This document shows positions 15,697 through 23,984 of a DNA stretch of 64,000 nt, piece by piece; the first letter of the stretch is position 1; the number at the start of each line of letters is the position of its first letter. Position numbers and translations under genes: made by a program. The notes below the pieces were generated by a model, which was given only the letters and a program-made list of their open reading frames with translations, did no database searches and had not been told where the DNA came from. Origin of the DNA: an uncultured Christensenella sp. (GTDB taxonomy: Bacteria > Bacillota > Clostridia > Christensenellales > UBA1750); the NCBI GenBank assembly GCA_905193155.1, contig CAJJNQ010000006.1, positions 19,031 through 83,030 on the forward strand. Direction: 5' to 3'.

Positions 15697-17598
15697 ATGA
15701 AAGACGGTTTTGTGCGCATCGCCGCGGCTACGCCCTCGCTGCGCGTAGCCGACTGTGCATATAACGCAGAACAAACCATCTCGCTGGCGCGCCGCGCTGC
15801 GGATGAAGGCGCTGCGGTCGTTGTTTTTCCGGAATTGGGGCTGACGGGGTATACCTGCGGGGATCTCTTTCTTTCCCAAACGCTGCTGGAGGGCGCAGAA
15901 AACGCGCTGGACCATATTCTGGAAGAAACGGCCGCTCTCAACGCAGTGCTGCTCGTCGGCCTGCCGGTGCGCTGCGGCGCAGCGCTTTACAACTGCGCGG
16001 CGGTGATGACGGGCGGCAAGTTGCTGGGACTGATCCCCAAGACCTATCTGCCCAATTATGCCGAGTTTTATGAAGCGCGGCATTTCTCTTCCAGAAAGGA
16101 CGTCGATGAAGAAATCGTGCTGGCCGGACAGACCGTGCGCCTTTGCGCGCGGCAGATCTTCTGCTGCCGCCAGCTGCCCGATTTTATGTTCGGCGCGGAG
16201 ATCTGCGAAGATCTCTGGGTACCGTCCGCACCGTCGGAAAATCTCGCCGCTGCGGGCGCAATGCTGATCTGCAACCTCTCCGCCAGCGACGAGCTGATCG
16301 GCAAGATGCAGTATCGCCGCCAACTGGTCTGCGGACAGTCGGGCCGCCTGATCTGCGCCTATGTCTATGCCGATGCCGGTCAGGGCGAATCCTCACAGGA
16401 CATGGTGTTTGCCGGACATAACTTAATTGCCGAAAACGGTTCTCTGCTGGCGGAATCCCGCCGGTTTGAAACGGGCCTGACCTTTGCGGACGCAGATCTA
16501 TCCCGCCTGGCCGCGGAACGCCGCCGCACCACGACCTATCCCAAGTCCGGCTGTGCCGCGCGCGTCCCGTTCGATCTCGTGCCGCATGAACTTGCACTGC
16601 GCCGCACCTTCTCCCCAACGCCCTTTGTGCCGCAGTCTCGTGAAAACCTTGCGGAGCGCTGTGAAGAAATCCTCGCCCTTCAGGCGGAGGGGCTGTGTAC
16701 CCGTCTGCGTCACACGCACTGCCAATGCGCCGTCGTCGGCCTGTCCGGAGGTTTGGATTCCACGCTGGCACTGATCGTGATGGTGCACGCCTTTGACCGT
16801 CTGGGACTCGACCGCAAGGGCATTCTGGCCGTGACAATGCCCTGCTTCGGCACGACAAAGCGCACCAAGAGCAACGCGGTCAAGCTCGCGGAAGCCTATG
16901 GCGTGACGCTGCGCCAGGTGGACATCACAGCCTCGGTCACGCAGCACTTTGCCGACATCGGGCAGGATATGGACGTTCACGACGTGACCTACGAAAACGG
17001 CCAGGCGCGCGAGCGGACGCAGGTGCTGATGGACCTGGCCAATAAATGCGGCGGCCTCGTCGTGGGCACGGGCGATCTTTCCGAGCTTGCGCTGGGCTGG
17101 GCGACCTATAACGGCGACCACATGTCGATGTACGCGGTCAACTGCTCCATCCCCAAGACGCTGGTGCGCCACCTGACGGCCTATGAAGCCGGCCGCAGTG
17201 AAGGCGAGCTGCGGGACGTGCTGCTCGACATTCTTGCCACACCCGTCAGTCCCGAACTGCTGCCGCCCAAGGATGGCGACATCGCCCAGCGCACCGAGGA
17301 CATCGTCGGCCCCTATGAGCTGCACGATTTCTTTCTGTATTATCTGCTGCGCTTCGGCTTTGCGCCGCGCAAAATCTACCGTTTGTGCCGCCTGGCGATG
17401 GACGGCCGCTACGACGACACCACCATCAAAAAATGGCTGCTCGTGTTCCTGCGGCGCTTCTTCGCCCAGCAGTTCAAGCGTTCCTGCCTGCCGGACGGCC
17501 CCAAAGTCGGCACGGTCACGCTCTCCCCGCGCGGCGACTGGCGCATGCCCTCCGACGCGGTTTCCGCCCTGTGGCTGCACGAAGCCGAACAGCTTTGA
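15697..17598 (+). CDS. nadE: Glutamine-dependent NAD+ synthetase
   Basis: NadE amidates deamido-NAD using glutamine as nitrogen donor and ATP. Residues 1-~270 form the nitrilase-type glutaminase: the triad is in FPELGLTG (Glu), PKTYLPNY (Lys) and GAEICEDLW (Cys). Residues ~320-633 form the synthetase: [13 protein letters not shown] is the PP-loop, and [19 protein letters not shown] is the NAD-type signature. The 633-residue length fits the fused long form. ATG 15697 follows AGGGGGA by about 10 nt; the track-length extension upstream lacks a ribosome site. It appears monocistronic, with tRNA-Leu following under its own promoter. Confidence 0.95.
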   Translation: MKDGFVRIAAATPSLRVADCAYNAEQTISLARRAADEGAAVVVFPELGLTGYTCGDLFLSQTLLEGAENALDHILEETAALNAVLLVGLPVRCGAALYNCAAVMTGGKLLGLIPKTYLPNYAEFYEARHFSSRKDVDEEIVLAGQTVRLCARQIFCCRQLPDFMFGAEICEDLWVPSAPSENLAAAGAMLICNLSASDELIGKMQYRRQLVCGQSGRLICAYVYADAGQGESSQDMVFAGHNLIAENGSLLAESRRFETGLTFADADLSRLAAERRRTTTYPKSGCAARVPFDLVPHELALRRTFSPTPFVPQSRENLAERCEEILALQAEGLCTRLRHTHCQCAVVGLSGGLDSTLALIVMVHAFDRLGLDRKGILAVTMPCFGTTKRTKSNAVKLAEAYGVTLRQVDITASVTQHFADIGQDMDVHDVTYENGQARERTQVLMDLANKCGGLVVGTGDLSELALGWATYNGDHMSMYAVNCSIPKTLVRHLTAYEAGRSEGELRDVLLDILATPVSPELLPPKDGDIAQRTEDIVGPYELHDFFLYYLLRFGFAPRKIYRLCRLAMDGRYDDTTIKKWLLVFLRRFFAQQFKRSCLPDGPKVGTVTLSPRGDWRMPSDAVSALWLHEAEQL

Positions 17599-17640
17599 CG
17601 CCGCCCGATCTTCCTTTGCAAAAAAACTGCCCACACCCCC

Positions 17641-17668
17641 TTGACAATTTTGCCCGATCGTGTATAAT
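17641..17668 (+). promoter_or_regulatory. Strong promoter of tRNA-Leu
   Basis: Consensus TTGACA (17641-17646) and TATAAT (17663-17668), 16 bp apart, 15 nt before the tRNA. Confidence 0.9.
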
Positions 17669-17682
17669 AGTTTTTGTGCTAC

Positions 17683-17765
17683 GCGAGGGTGGCGGAATTG
17701 GCAGACGCGCACGTTTGAGGGGCGTGTGGGCAACCATACGGGTTCAAGTCCCGTCCTTCGCACCA
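17683..17765 (+). tRNA. tRNA-Leu (anticodon GAG), CCA encoded
   Basis: Acceptor GCGAGGG pairs with CCTTCGC, with discriminator A and encoded CCA at 17763-17765. The anticodon stem CACGT/GCGTG closes the loop TTGAGGG, giving anticodon GAG, which reads CUC and CUU. There is a long variable arm, as expected for a class II tRNA, and a normal GGTTCAAGTCCC T arm. Its own consensus promoter precedes it and a terminator follows immediately. Confidence 0.95.
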
Positions 17766-17799
17766 AAGACGACGAGTTGTAGAAACTTGTCGTCTTTTT
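17766..17799 (+). terminator. Terminator of tRNA-Leu
   Basis: AAGACGACGAGTT pairs with AACTTGTCGTCTT (one G-U), followed by a T run. Confidence 0.88.
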
Positions 17800-17846
17800 C
17801 CTTATAGATAAAATACCCGCTATTCAACTTTATAAGGAGGTCTTTC

Positions 17847-18449
17847 ATGTCAATTTCTGTTGGAAACCGAGTTCAATCTATGATAGACCATATGTCAAAA
17901 AATGAAATCGAGTTAGCTCTCTCTGATATCTGCATTGCGATAGATATCACTTCTCAAAAGTACTATAATGAATCGAAATCTTCTGCTAGCTGTTATAAAC
18001 GTTTCCTTAAAGAAAACATGTGGATGATTATTGTTACAGGAATGGGCTCAATAGTATCAGAAACAATTAAACTTCCATTCACACACAAGGACATTAAATC
18101 TGATGCTGAAGGCTATTGTACATTAGAGCAAGTTATTTATCATGTTATGCGTTGTGGTTTCATTCATGGAACTGGCGAGAATAATAATATTATTTGGAAT
18201 AGAAATATTCCTCTCGGCATTGATAAAAATCATAATTTAAATCTATCCCCAAGTTTCATATGGGGACTTGCTCTATGCGTTATCACATGTCCGATCAATG
18301 CTAACGAACGCGTAGAGGATCTTTGTTGGATATCAACCGCCTCGTTTAAATATTTAATTAACGATTTATGGGGTAAAAAAGACAGTATAAAGAAAATGAT
18401 TAAATGCCAATATGACATATCAATTGAGGACAATCTACAAACTCACTAA
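17847..18449 (+). CDS. Hypothetical protein with an Rx4H motif, possible HEPN-type domain, AT-rich
   Basis: A 200-residue soluble protein that I do not recognise with certainty. It is mainly helical by appearance. CIAIDITSQKYY near residue 29 and MRCGFIHGTG at 101-110 are its most distinctive parts. The latter contains Arg102-x4-His107, the spacing of HEPN ribonuclease active sites (Rx4-6H). That assignment is inference. The gene is strikingly AT-rich (AAA, AAT, ATT codons) compared with its GC-rich neighbours and lies just after tRNA-Leu, a common insertion place, so transfer is likely. AAGGAGG precedes ATG 17847 by 7 nt. No partner gene or obvious promoter is seen. Confidence 0.6.
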   Translation: MSISVGNRVQSMIDHMSKNEIELALSDICIAIDITSQKYYNESKSSASCYKRFLKENMWMIIVTGMGSIVSETIKLPFTHKDIKSDAEGYCTLEQVIYHVMRCGFIHGTGENNNIIWNRNIPLGIDKNHNLNLSPSFIWGLALCVITCPINANERVEDLCWISTASFKYLINDLWGKKDSIKKMIKCQYDISIEDNLQTH

Positions 18450-18599
18450 ATAGGGTCAACGATCATATCCTAATAATATAAATATTCCTTTTTTATTTAA
18501 AGTCTACTTAACAAAATCAAAACAACTATCAGCAAAGCCCTTTGTTACTGGCTATATGTCACACCACGTTGATACGATCTTACATCTGCGCAAGATCAC

Positions 18600-18889
18600 T
18601 ACTCGATGCCCAATAAATAAGTGACTTTGATATTTCCTACTGCTATCTATTCGCCTTAACGATCTATTTCCAGTTAGCGTTTAGCCTACTCCGCGATTTC
18701 CCTCACATTCATTTCCCCGCCGTATCTATATAATGCCCGAACGTTCTATTCTAGTGCTTTTTCACCAACTTCAGCGCTCTCTTTTAAATCATCTAATTAC
18801 CTTTTCCTTTCTGCCGTCTCATAGAATTCAGAGCTGAAATTCCCCATAGTTTTTCGATTTTCTATCATTGCCAATAGGTCTTCTGGTTT
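18600..18889 (-). pseudogene. Possible decayed coding remnant in the AT-rich patch
   Basis: Between 18450 and 18948 no intact gene is present. On the minus strand one frame from 18889 reads like protein (KPEDLLAMIENRKTMGNFSS, later NVRALYRYGGEMNVREIAE) but is broken by many stops. The last piece resembles the start of a helix-turn-helix. I cannot name the family, and part of the pattern may be chance. Confidence 0.3.
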
Positions 18890-18891
18890 AC

Positions 18892-18925
18892 AAAAAGGCA
18901 GCCACTTTGAAAACGGCTGCCTTTT
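18892..18925 (-). terminator. Terminator of the FucO-type gene
   Basis: AAAAGGCAGCC pairs with GGCTGCCTTTT around an 11-nt loop; T runs are present on both strands. It follows the minus-strand stop at 18949. Confidence 0.88.
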
Positions 18926-18948
18926 CTTTATTTAGCTGAGAAAGTTTA

Positions 18949-20094
18949 TTACATCAGGCTGCGATAAATCTCGGCGATCTCTTCGACGCTGGTGTCGCGC
19001 GGGTTGCCGGGGCGGCAGGCGTCGGCGTAGGCGGACTCGGCCAGCGCAGGGATGTCCTCCTCCTTGACGATGCCCTTGAGGGTCGAAGGAATACCAACGT
19101 CCTCGGAGAGCTTGCGCACCGCGTCCACAGCGGCCTTGCGGTATTCGGCAGGCGTCATGCTGTCCACGCCTTCAACGCCCATGGCCCTGGCGATATCCTT
19201 GTATTTTTCGCCGGTGTATTCCGCGTTGTAAGCCATGACGGCGGGCAGCAGAATCGCGCAGGCCTTGCCGTGGGGCGTATCGTAGTAGGCGGAAAGGGTG
19301 TGCGCCATGGAGTGATCCACGCCCAGGCCCACGTTGGAGAAGCCCATACCGGCCACATACTGGCCCAGCGCCATGCCTTCGCGGCCGGCCTTGCCGTTCT
19401 TGACCGCGTCGCGAAGCGAACGGGAAATGATCTCGATCGCCTTGATGTGGAACATATCGGAAAGCTCCCAGGCGCCCTTGGTGATATAGCCCTCAATGGC
19501 GTGAGTCAGTGCGTCCATGCCGGTCGCAGCGGTCAGCGACGCGGGCATCGTGGACATCATGTCGGGATCGACGACGGCGACGACAGGAATGTCATGCGCG
19601 TCCACGCAGACGAACTTGCGCTTCTTCTCCACATCGGTGATGACATAGTTGATGGTGACTTCCGCAGCGGTGCCGGCAGTGGTGGGAACCGCAATAATCG
19701 GAACGCATTTGTTTTTCGTGGGGGCAACGCCCTCCAAAGAGCGCACATCGGCAAACTCGGGGTTGGCGATGATGATGCCGACCGCCTTGGAGGTATCCAT
19801 AGACGAACCTCCGCCGATGGCAACGATGCAGTCTGCGCCGCAGGCCTTGAATTCTTCCACGCCGTGCTGCACGTTTTCGATGGTGGGATTGGGCTTAATG
19901 TCCGAGTAAAGCTTGTATTCGATGCCCGCTTTTTCCAGCAGGTCCGTCACCTTCTGCGTAACGCCGAACTTCACCAGATCGGGATCCGATGCGACAAACG
20001 CCTTCTTGAAACCGCGGCTTTTGATCTCTTCCGGGATCGCCTGGATCGCGCCCGCGCCATGATAAGAGGTTTCGTTGAGCATGAACTTGTTCAT
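18949..20094 (-). CDS. fucO: Iron-containing alcohol dehydrogenase, lactaldehyde reductase type
   Basis: A 381-residue group III dehydrogenase very close in sequence to E. coli FucO, which reduces L-lactaldehyde to 1,2-propanediol with NADH. Recognisable shared stretches are IGGGSSMDTSKAVGII, PTTAGTAAEVTINYVI and ALTHAIEGYITKGAW. The iron ligands are Asp and His in DALTHAIEG, His in VDHSMAH and His in TPHG. ATG 20094 follows AAAGGTGG; the GTG at 20106 overlaps that site. A TATAAT at 20173-20168 lacks a good -35. No fucose or rhamnose genes are adjacent, so the substrate could be another short aldehyde or diol. Confidence 0.88.
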   Translation of the reverse strand: MNKFMLNETSYHGAGAIQAIPEEIKSRGFKKAFVASDPDLVKFGVTQKVTDLLEKAGIEYKLYSDIKPNPTIENVQHGVEEFKACGADCIVAIGGGSSMDTSKAVGIIIANPEFADVRSLEGVAPTKNKCVPIIAVPTTAGTAAEVTINYVITDVEKKRKFVCVDAHDIPVVAVVDPDMMSTMPASLTAATGMDALTHAIEGYITKGAWELSDMFHIKAIEIISRSLRDAVKNGKAGREGMALGQYVAGMGFSNVGLGVDHSMAHTLSAYYDTPHGKACAILLPAVMAYNAEYTGEKYKDIARAMGVEGVDSMTPAEYRKAAVDAVRKLSEDVGIPSTLKGIVKEEDIPALAESAYADACRPGNPRDTSVEEIAEIYRSLM

Positions 20095-20223
20095 TAAGAA
20101 TTCCACCTTTCTGTTTGAATAAAGAGGTCAGACCGAATCGAATGCCGATCCTTCCTGCATCATCTATATTATAGCGAATGAATTCCTTCTTTTCCAGCAT
20201 CAAGGCGTTTTTCCATAATTTGT

Positions 20224-20757
20224 TTACAAAGCGGTACCCCTGGTCGGGATGGTGAGTCCGGAAAGATCCGCCCCTTCCAGCTTCAGGAGTGCAAGCTTTC
20301 TCTCCACGCCGCCCGCATAGCCGGTCAGGCTGCCGTTTGCGCCGATCACGCGGTGGCAAGGAATCAGGATCGAGATGCGGTTGTGCCCCACCGCGCCGCC
20401 CACGGCCTGTGCGGAAAAACGATTTTGCCCGCGCCGCCTGGCGATTTCCGCCGCAATATCGCCATAGGTTCTGACCTGCCCACAGGGAATTTTGAGCAGA
20501 ATCTTCCAGACCTCGCGCTGAAACGAGGTTCCGGCCGGGTGCAGAGCAGGCAGCGCTTTCGGCTGTTCGCCGTGAAAATAAGCGTCCAACCAATGTTTCG
20601 TTTCCGTCAGCACCGGCGTTTCCCGTTCTTTGTGCCCCTCCGCAAGCCCCGCCGCGAAATATTTCTGCTCTTCAAACCACAATCCGATCAAGCCTTGCTC
20701 GTCCGCGGCCAGCAGGATGCGCCCCAGCGGCGAATCGTAATATGCGATATCGTGCAT
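20224..20757 (-). CDS. ogt: Methylated-DNA--protein-cysteine methyltransferase
   Basis: A 177-residue O6-alkylguanine-DNA alkyltransferase. It transfers the alkyl group irreversibly to the Cys in IPCHRVIG near residue 138. The helix-turn-helix segment VRTYGDIAAEI and the GYAGGVERKLALLKLEG tail are normal. The N-terminal ~70 residues form the RNaseH-like domain. It follows the alkyltransferase-like gene by 12 nt in the same operon as an XRE regulator. Confidence 0.93.
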   Translation of the reverse strand: MHDIAYYDSPLGRILLAADEQGLIGLWFEEQKYFAAGLAEGHKERETPVLTETKHWLDAYFHGEQPKALPALHPAGTSFQREVWKILLKIPCGQVRTYGDIAAEIARRRGQNRFSAQAVGGAVGHNRISILIPCHRVIGANGSLTGYAGGVERKLALLKLEGADLSGLTIPTRGTAL

Positions 20758-20769
20758 GGTTTCTCTCCT

Positions 20770-21072
20770 TCAGCAATCCCAGCCGTATTTTTTCAGATCG
20801 ACACAGCCGTTTTTCTTCAGTTCGACCCCTTCTCGCGCCAGCAGAAAGCCCTGCTCCGTCCACCCCGGCGCAAGCCGCCCCGCATGGTTGACCACGCGGT
20901 GGCAGGGGTATCGCCCGTAAAATTCCGCCCGTGACAGGACGCACGCCACCAGCCGAGAATTCTTCTCCCGCCCGATCAGCCGCGCAATCTGTCCGTAGGT
21001 GGCTACGTTTCCCTCCGGGATTTCCTCCACCACCGCCAGAATCTCATATGCAAGATCATCGTCCAGTACCAT
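20770..21072 (-). CDS. MGMT-family / alkyltransferase-like protein
   Basis: A 100-residue single DNA-binding domain of the MGMT family without the N-terminal domain. PEGNVATYGQIARLIG is the recognition helix region and YPCHRVVNHAGRLAPGW keeps the cysteine of the PCHR motif, which true alkyltransferase-like (ATL) proteins replace with Trp. It may therefore be a small active methyltransferase or a lesion sensor. It starts 2 nt after the XRE stop and precedes ogt, so the three genes form one unit. Confidence 0.85.
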   Translation of the reverse strand: MVLDDDLAYEILAVVEEIPEGNVATYGQIARLIGREKNSRLVACVLSRAEFYGRYPCHRVVNHAGRLAPGWTEQGFLLAREGVELKKNGCVDLKKYGWDC

Positions 21073-21074
21073 TT

Positions 21075-21836
21075 TTACGATTCCCTTTCCTGATAAAATT
21101 GCTCCTTCATCCAGTTATCAAAATGATAATCCTCCCCCTCCGCTACATACATATCCGAATAAAGATACGTAACAATATCCATATCGTCAAACAAATCAAA
21201 CGCCCATTCGTCCCACTCTATGCCTTCAGCCATCATTTTCTCTTCCTGGAAAAAAGAGGATTCCTCCATCGCCAAATAGATAACCAGCTCATCCATCACA
21301 GAATGTGCCGTCATCGCGGTTCCGTATTTTGCTTTTCCCAGATATCTCTTCAGGGTCGCCCTGAATGCATAGACAAAATCGTAATCATATTCTACAAGAA
21401 ACTGCTCCGGCAACATATCGGCAAGCAGCGAGCAGCCAATCTCTCCCAAATGCGTCCCTTTGGGCGCCTCTGCCAACTCCTGTAAATCCTGATCGCACTT
21501 GTCCAACAGCATCTCACTGCCGATTGCAAAAGAAGCGGCCGCCCCTTTTCCCAATGCCTTATCCAACCACGATGACCACCCCGGTTTCTTCTTGCACTCA
21601 CTTAATGTGATGAGATGCTCATCTCCCGCATCCTCTATCTGCATCCAGTTCAGCGCTTTACACACGCCTTTCCATTTATCTGCCCGTATTGCCTCTCCGC
21701 TTTCATATCTGCACCAGGTTTTTGTCCCCACATGTGCTCGTCTCGCCGCTTCCTCGATCGTCAAGCCCAGCGCCTTGCGCTGATTTTTGATTCTGCTGCC
21801 CATTTCCTTACTTCCGGCAATGGTTGCGTATGCCAT
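21075..21836 (-). CDS. XRE-family transcriptional regulator
   Basis: A 253-residue protein with an N-terminal helix-turn-helix at about residues 14-70 (RIKNQRKALGLTIEEAARRA, then WCRYESGEAIRADKW). The remaining ~180 residues are acidic, rich in Trp/Tyr/Asp and unfamiliar. A good promoter with a 12-bp palindrome near the start site suggests autoregulation. It heads an operon with two alkylation-repair proteins, so it may control or respond to that response. CGGAGGG precedes ATG 21836 by 6-7 nt. Confidence 0.82.
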   Translation of the reverse strand: MAYATIAGSKEMGSRIKNQRKALGLTIEEAARRAHVGTKTWCRYESGEAIRADKWKGVCKALNWMQIEDAGDEHLITLSECKKKPGWSSWLDKALGKGAAASFAIGSEMLLDKCDQDLQELAEAPKGTHLGEIGCSLLADMLPEQFLVEYDYDFVYAFRATLKRYLGKAKYGTAMTAHSVMDELVIYLAMEESSFFQEEKMMAEGIEWDEWAFDLFDDMDIVTYLYSDMYVAEGEDYHFDNWMKEQFYQERES

Positions 21837-21851
21837 AGTCTTCCCTCCGTT

Positions 21852-21901
21852 CTGACCAGTCAGTATATTGTCATTTTATCATTATTCTTTTTATATGTCA
21901 A
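21852..21901 (-). promoter_or_regulatory. Promoter and palindromic operator of the XRE/repair operon
   Basis: On the minus strand TTGACA (21901-21896) and TAAAAT (21878-21873) are 17 bp apart. CTGAC-TG-GTCAG (21863-21852) sits at the expected start site, a natural place for an operator. Confidence 0.75.
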
Positions 21902-21931
21902 GAAAAAAAGCGGATTGAATTCTTCCCCGTT

Positions 21932-21973
21932 AAAAAACAGCAGGTGAACCATAGATTCACCTGCTGTTTTTTA
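21932..21973. terminator. Bidirectional terminator
   Basis: AAAAAACAGCAGGTGAA pairs with TTCACCTGCTGTTTTTT. It follows the minus-strand PHP gene (stop 22014). Confidence 0.88.
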
Positions 21974-22013
21974 ATTTAGGATTGTCCTTCGCCTTCCGGT
22001 GTATTAAGATAGG

Positions 22014-22937
22014 TTATGCAAAATCAAAGATCGGGTTCGTCCAGGCGCGGCGCCCCTGCGCGTCCATCACCGTCACACGCAGATACTGCATCCCCTCCGG
22101 GCAGCGGAAGGTCGCGCGCGTCAGCTTGCCCTCTGCATCGTATTCGCGCCTGCAGGGGAATCGGCCGCCGCGGAACACGATCTCCGCGCAGGGCGAGCAG
22201 ACCACCGTCGCCTCGCCGTTTTCAATGTAGAAATCCTTGATCTCCGGGCCGGTAGAGGAGTAAAACGCACCGGTGGACAAACATTCCAGTATGGAATCGA
22301 CGTTTTTCTCCGCGTTGACGCATACCCAGCCTTTGCAGTGCTGATCCATGCTGTGGCCGTCGTCGGTCGCGCAGCCGTAGAGCTTCTGCCCCTGCATCAG
22401 GATCTCGTCCCACCAGGCCGCATTGGTGTCCATCCCGTTTTCCAGCACGCAGCCGGAGTTCCAGATTTCCATCGCGAAATTGCCGCGCATCTTCTCGAAT
22501 TCCCGCGCGGGCGTGCTGCTCCATTCCGGATGGCAGTAGAGCGTGATCTGACCGTTGCGGTGGTATTCATCGAGCAAGGGCTGGAATTCTTCCTGGCCGG
22601 ATACCGCGCCGCTTTCGAAGCGCTGATCCTGCTCGTAAGGATTTCCCTTGTCCTTTTCGCGGCCGAGCACCACGGTGTGGAAACAGTGTATGCCGGGCTG
22701 GCCGGGAATGCTGCGGTCCATCTCCATGCCGGGCACCACAATCAATCCGGTTTCAGGCGCGAAGTTCTTGAAATTGTAGTTGCGGTGATCGGTCAGCGCC
22801 ACAAAATCATAGCCGTTGGCCTTGTGCAGGCGCAGGGTCTCTTCCGGCGTACCCTTGCCGTCGGAACGGGTAGTGTGGCAGTGCAGCGCCCCCTTGAGCA
22901 GGGGCATTTTGCCGGTGAAAGCTGCTTGACGAATCAT
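22014..22937 (-). CDS. PHP-domain metal-dependent phosphoesterase
   Basis: A 307-residue cytoplasmic PHP-superfamily protein. Metal-binding motifs are clear: HCHTTRSDGKGTP near residue 19, LTDHRNY near 48, PGMEMD near 68, YCHPE near 133 and TDDGH near 192. Such enzymes hydrolyse phosphoesters, for example histidinol phosphate or nucleotides; the substrate cannot be told. The last ~70 residues are beta-rich. GGGAGG precedes the start. It diverges from the FliB-like gene with only 60 nt between. Confidence 0.85.
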   Translation of the reverse strand: MIRQAAFTGKMPLLKGALHCHTTRSDGKGTPEETLRLHKANGYDFVALTDHRNYNFKNFAPETGLIVVPGMEMDRSIPGQPGIHCFHTVVLGREKDKGNPYEQDQRFESGAVSGQEEFQPLLDEYHRNGQITLYCHPEWSSTPAREFEKMRGNFAMEIWNSGCVLENGMDTNAAWWDEILMQGQKLYGCATDDGHSMDQHCKGWVCVNAEKNVDSILECLSTGAFYSSTGPEIKDFYIENGEATVVCSPCAEIVFRGGRFPCRREYDAEGKLTRATFRCPEGMQYLRVTVMDAQGRRAWTNPIFDFA

Positions 22938-22997
22938 AAAACCTACCTCCCAATTTTTTTATTCTATCGAAAGTGAAGTAAGGAGTCTTTTGCGTTC

Positions 22998-23954
22998 ATG
23001 AAAGTGATTGCGCCGCGCTTTTTCAGCGCATTTCATTGTATCGCCGATCGCTGTTCCGACAGCTGCTGCATCGGCTGGGAAATCGACGTCGATCCCGAAA
23101 GCGAGGCGTTTTACCGCGCACAGAGCGGTGAAATCGGAAACCGTCTGCGCGCTGCGCTGGAAGCCGGAGCGGACAATGTGTATTTCCGTTTGGGAACGGA
23201 CGAGCGCTGTCCGTTTCTGAACGGTCAAAACCTTTGCGACCTGTATATCGCTCTGGGGCCGGAGCATCTCTGCACCATCTGCCGGGAACACCCGCGCTTT
23301 TACAGCTGGTGGGGCAGCTTTGTTGAAGCGGGGCTCGGCCTTTGCTGCGAAGAAGCCTGCCGCCTGCTGCTGGCGGACGAGCGTCCGCTAACCTTCGTCG
23401 AGAGCGAAAACGACGCACCCGACGAAGCGTGCGAGCTGTCCGAAGACGAGCTGTCCTTCCTGCTGGAAGCGCGCGGCAAGCTGTTTTCCGTGCTTCAGGA
23501 CCGCAGCCTGCCCATCGAAGCCCGCCTGCGCCGCTGCCTGACGCTGTCGCAGCAGATACAGGACGAATGGGACAGTTTCCCGCCGCTGGACGACGCTCAA
23601 GAAGCGCATCTGCCCGATGCAGACGCCGTACTCGCCCTCGCCGCCGAGCTGGAACCCATTGACGAGGGCTGGACGCAGCTGCTGCACCGCGCCGAACGCT
23701 GCGGCAAACCCGTTGTACTGCCGGATTACGTCATCGAGCACGCAGCTGTTTATCTGCTCTACCGCTGGTTCCTGCTCTTTGCGCGGGACGGCGATCTGAT
23801 GAGCGGTATGCTGCTAACCGTGCGGTTCTGCGTGCTGCTGCACATACTGCTGGAACGCGGCGCGGTCGCCTCCCCTGCCGAGGGACTGCGGCTGCTATCC
23901 AAGGAAATCGAATATTCTGCCGAAAACACCGACCGATTCGCCTCGGCGGAATGA
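22998..23954 (+). CDS. FliB-like (flagellin lysine-N-methylase family) protein
   Basis: A 318-residue protein whose N-terminal third has the cysteine pattern of FliB: RCSDSCCIGWEIDV near residue 18, CPFLNGQNLCDLY, EHLCTICREHPRF near 96 and LCCEEACRLLL near 121. FliB methylates flagellin lysines and probably binds an Fe-S cluster. No flagellar gene is in the window, so the true target may differ. The C-terminal half is helical with a hydrophobic segment near residue 255. AAGGAG lies about 11 nt before ATG. Confidence 0.8.
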   Translation: MKVIAPRFFSAFHCIADRCSDSCCIGWEIDVDPESEAFYRAQSGEIGNRLRAALEAGADNVYFRLGTDERCPFLNGQNLCDLYIALGPEHLCTICREHPRFYSWWGSFVEAGLGLCCEEACRLLLADERPLTFVESENDAPDEACELSEDELSFLLEARGKLFSVLQDRSLPIEARLRRCLTLSQQIQDEWDSFPPLDDAQEAHLPDADAVLALAAELEPIDEGWTQLLHRAERCGKPVVLPDYVIEHAAVYLLYRWFLLFARDGDLMSGMLLTVRFCVLLHILLERGAVASPAEGLRLLSKEIEYSAENTDRFASAE

Positions 23955-23962
23955 TCGGCCAT

Positions 23963-23984
23963 GCCGCCTGCGGGCGGCTTTTTT
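23963..23984 (+). terminator. Terminator of the FliB-like gene
   Basis: GCCGCC-TGCG-GGCGGC followed by six T, overlapping the end of the convergent gene. Confidence 0.75.

Noticed and set aside
17847..18449. Toxin-antitoxin pair
   Set aside because: Only one intact gene is present; the neighbouring remnant is too decayed to be called an antitoxin.
17683..18950. Integrated element with att sites at tRNA-Leu
   Set aside because: I found no repeat of the tRNA 3' end downstream and no integrase, so only transfer by composition can be claimed.
22014..22937. Histidinol phosphatase (HisK) for the PHP gene
   Set aside because: The motifs are general to PHP proteins and no histidine gene is near, so no specific symbol was given.
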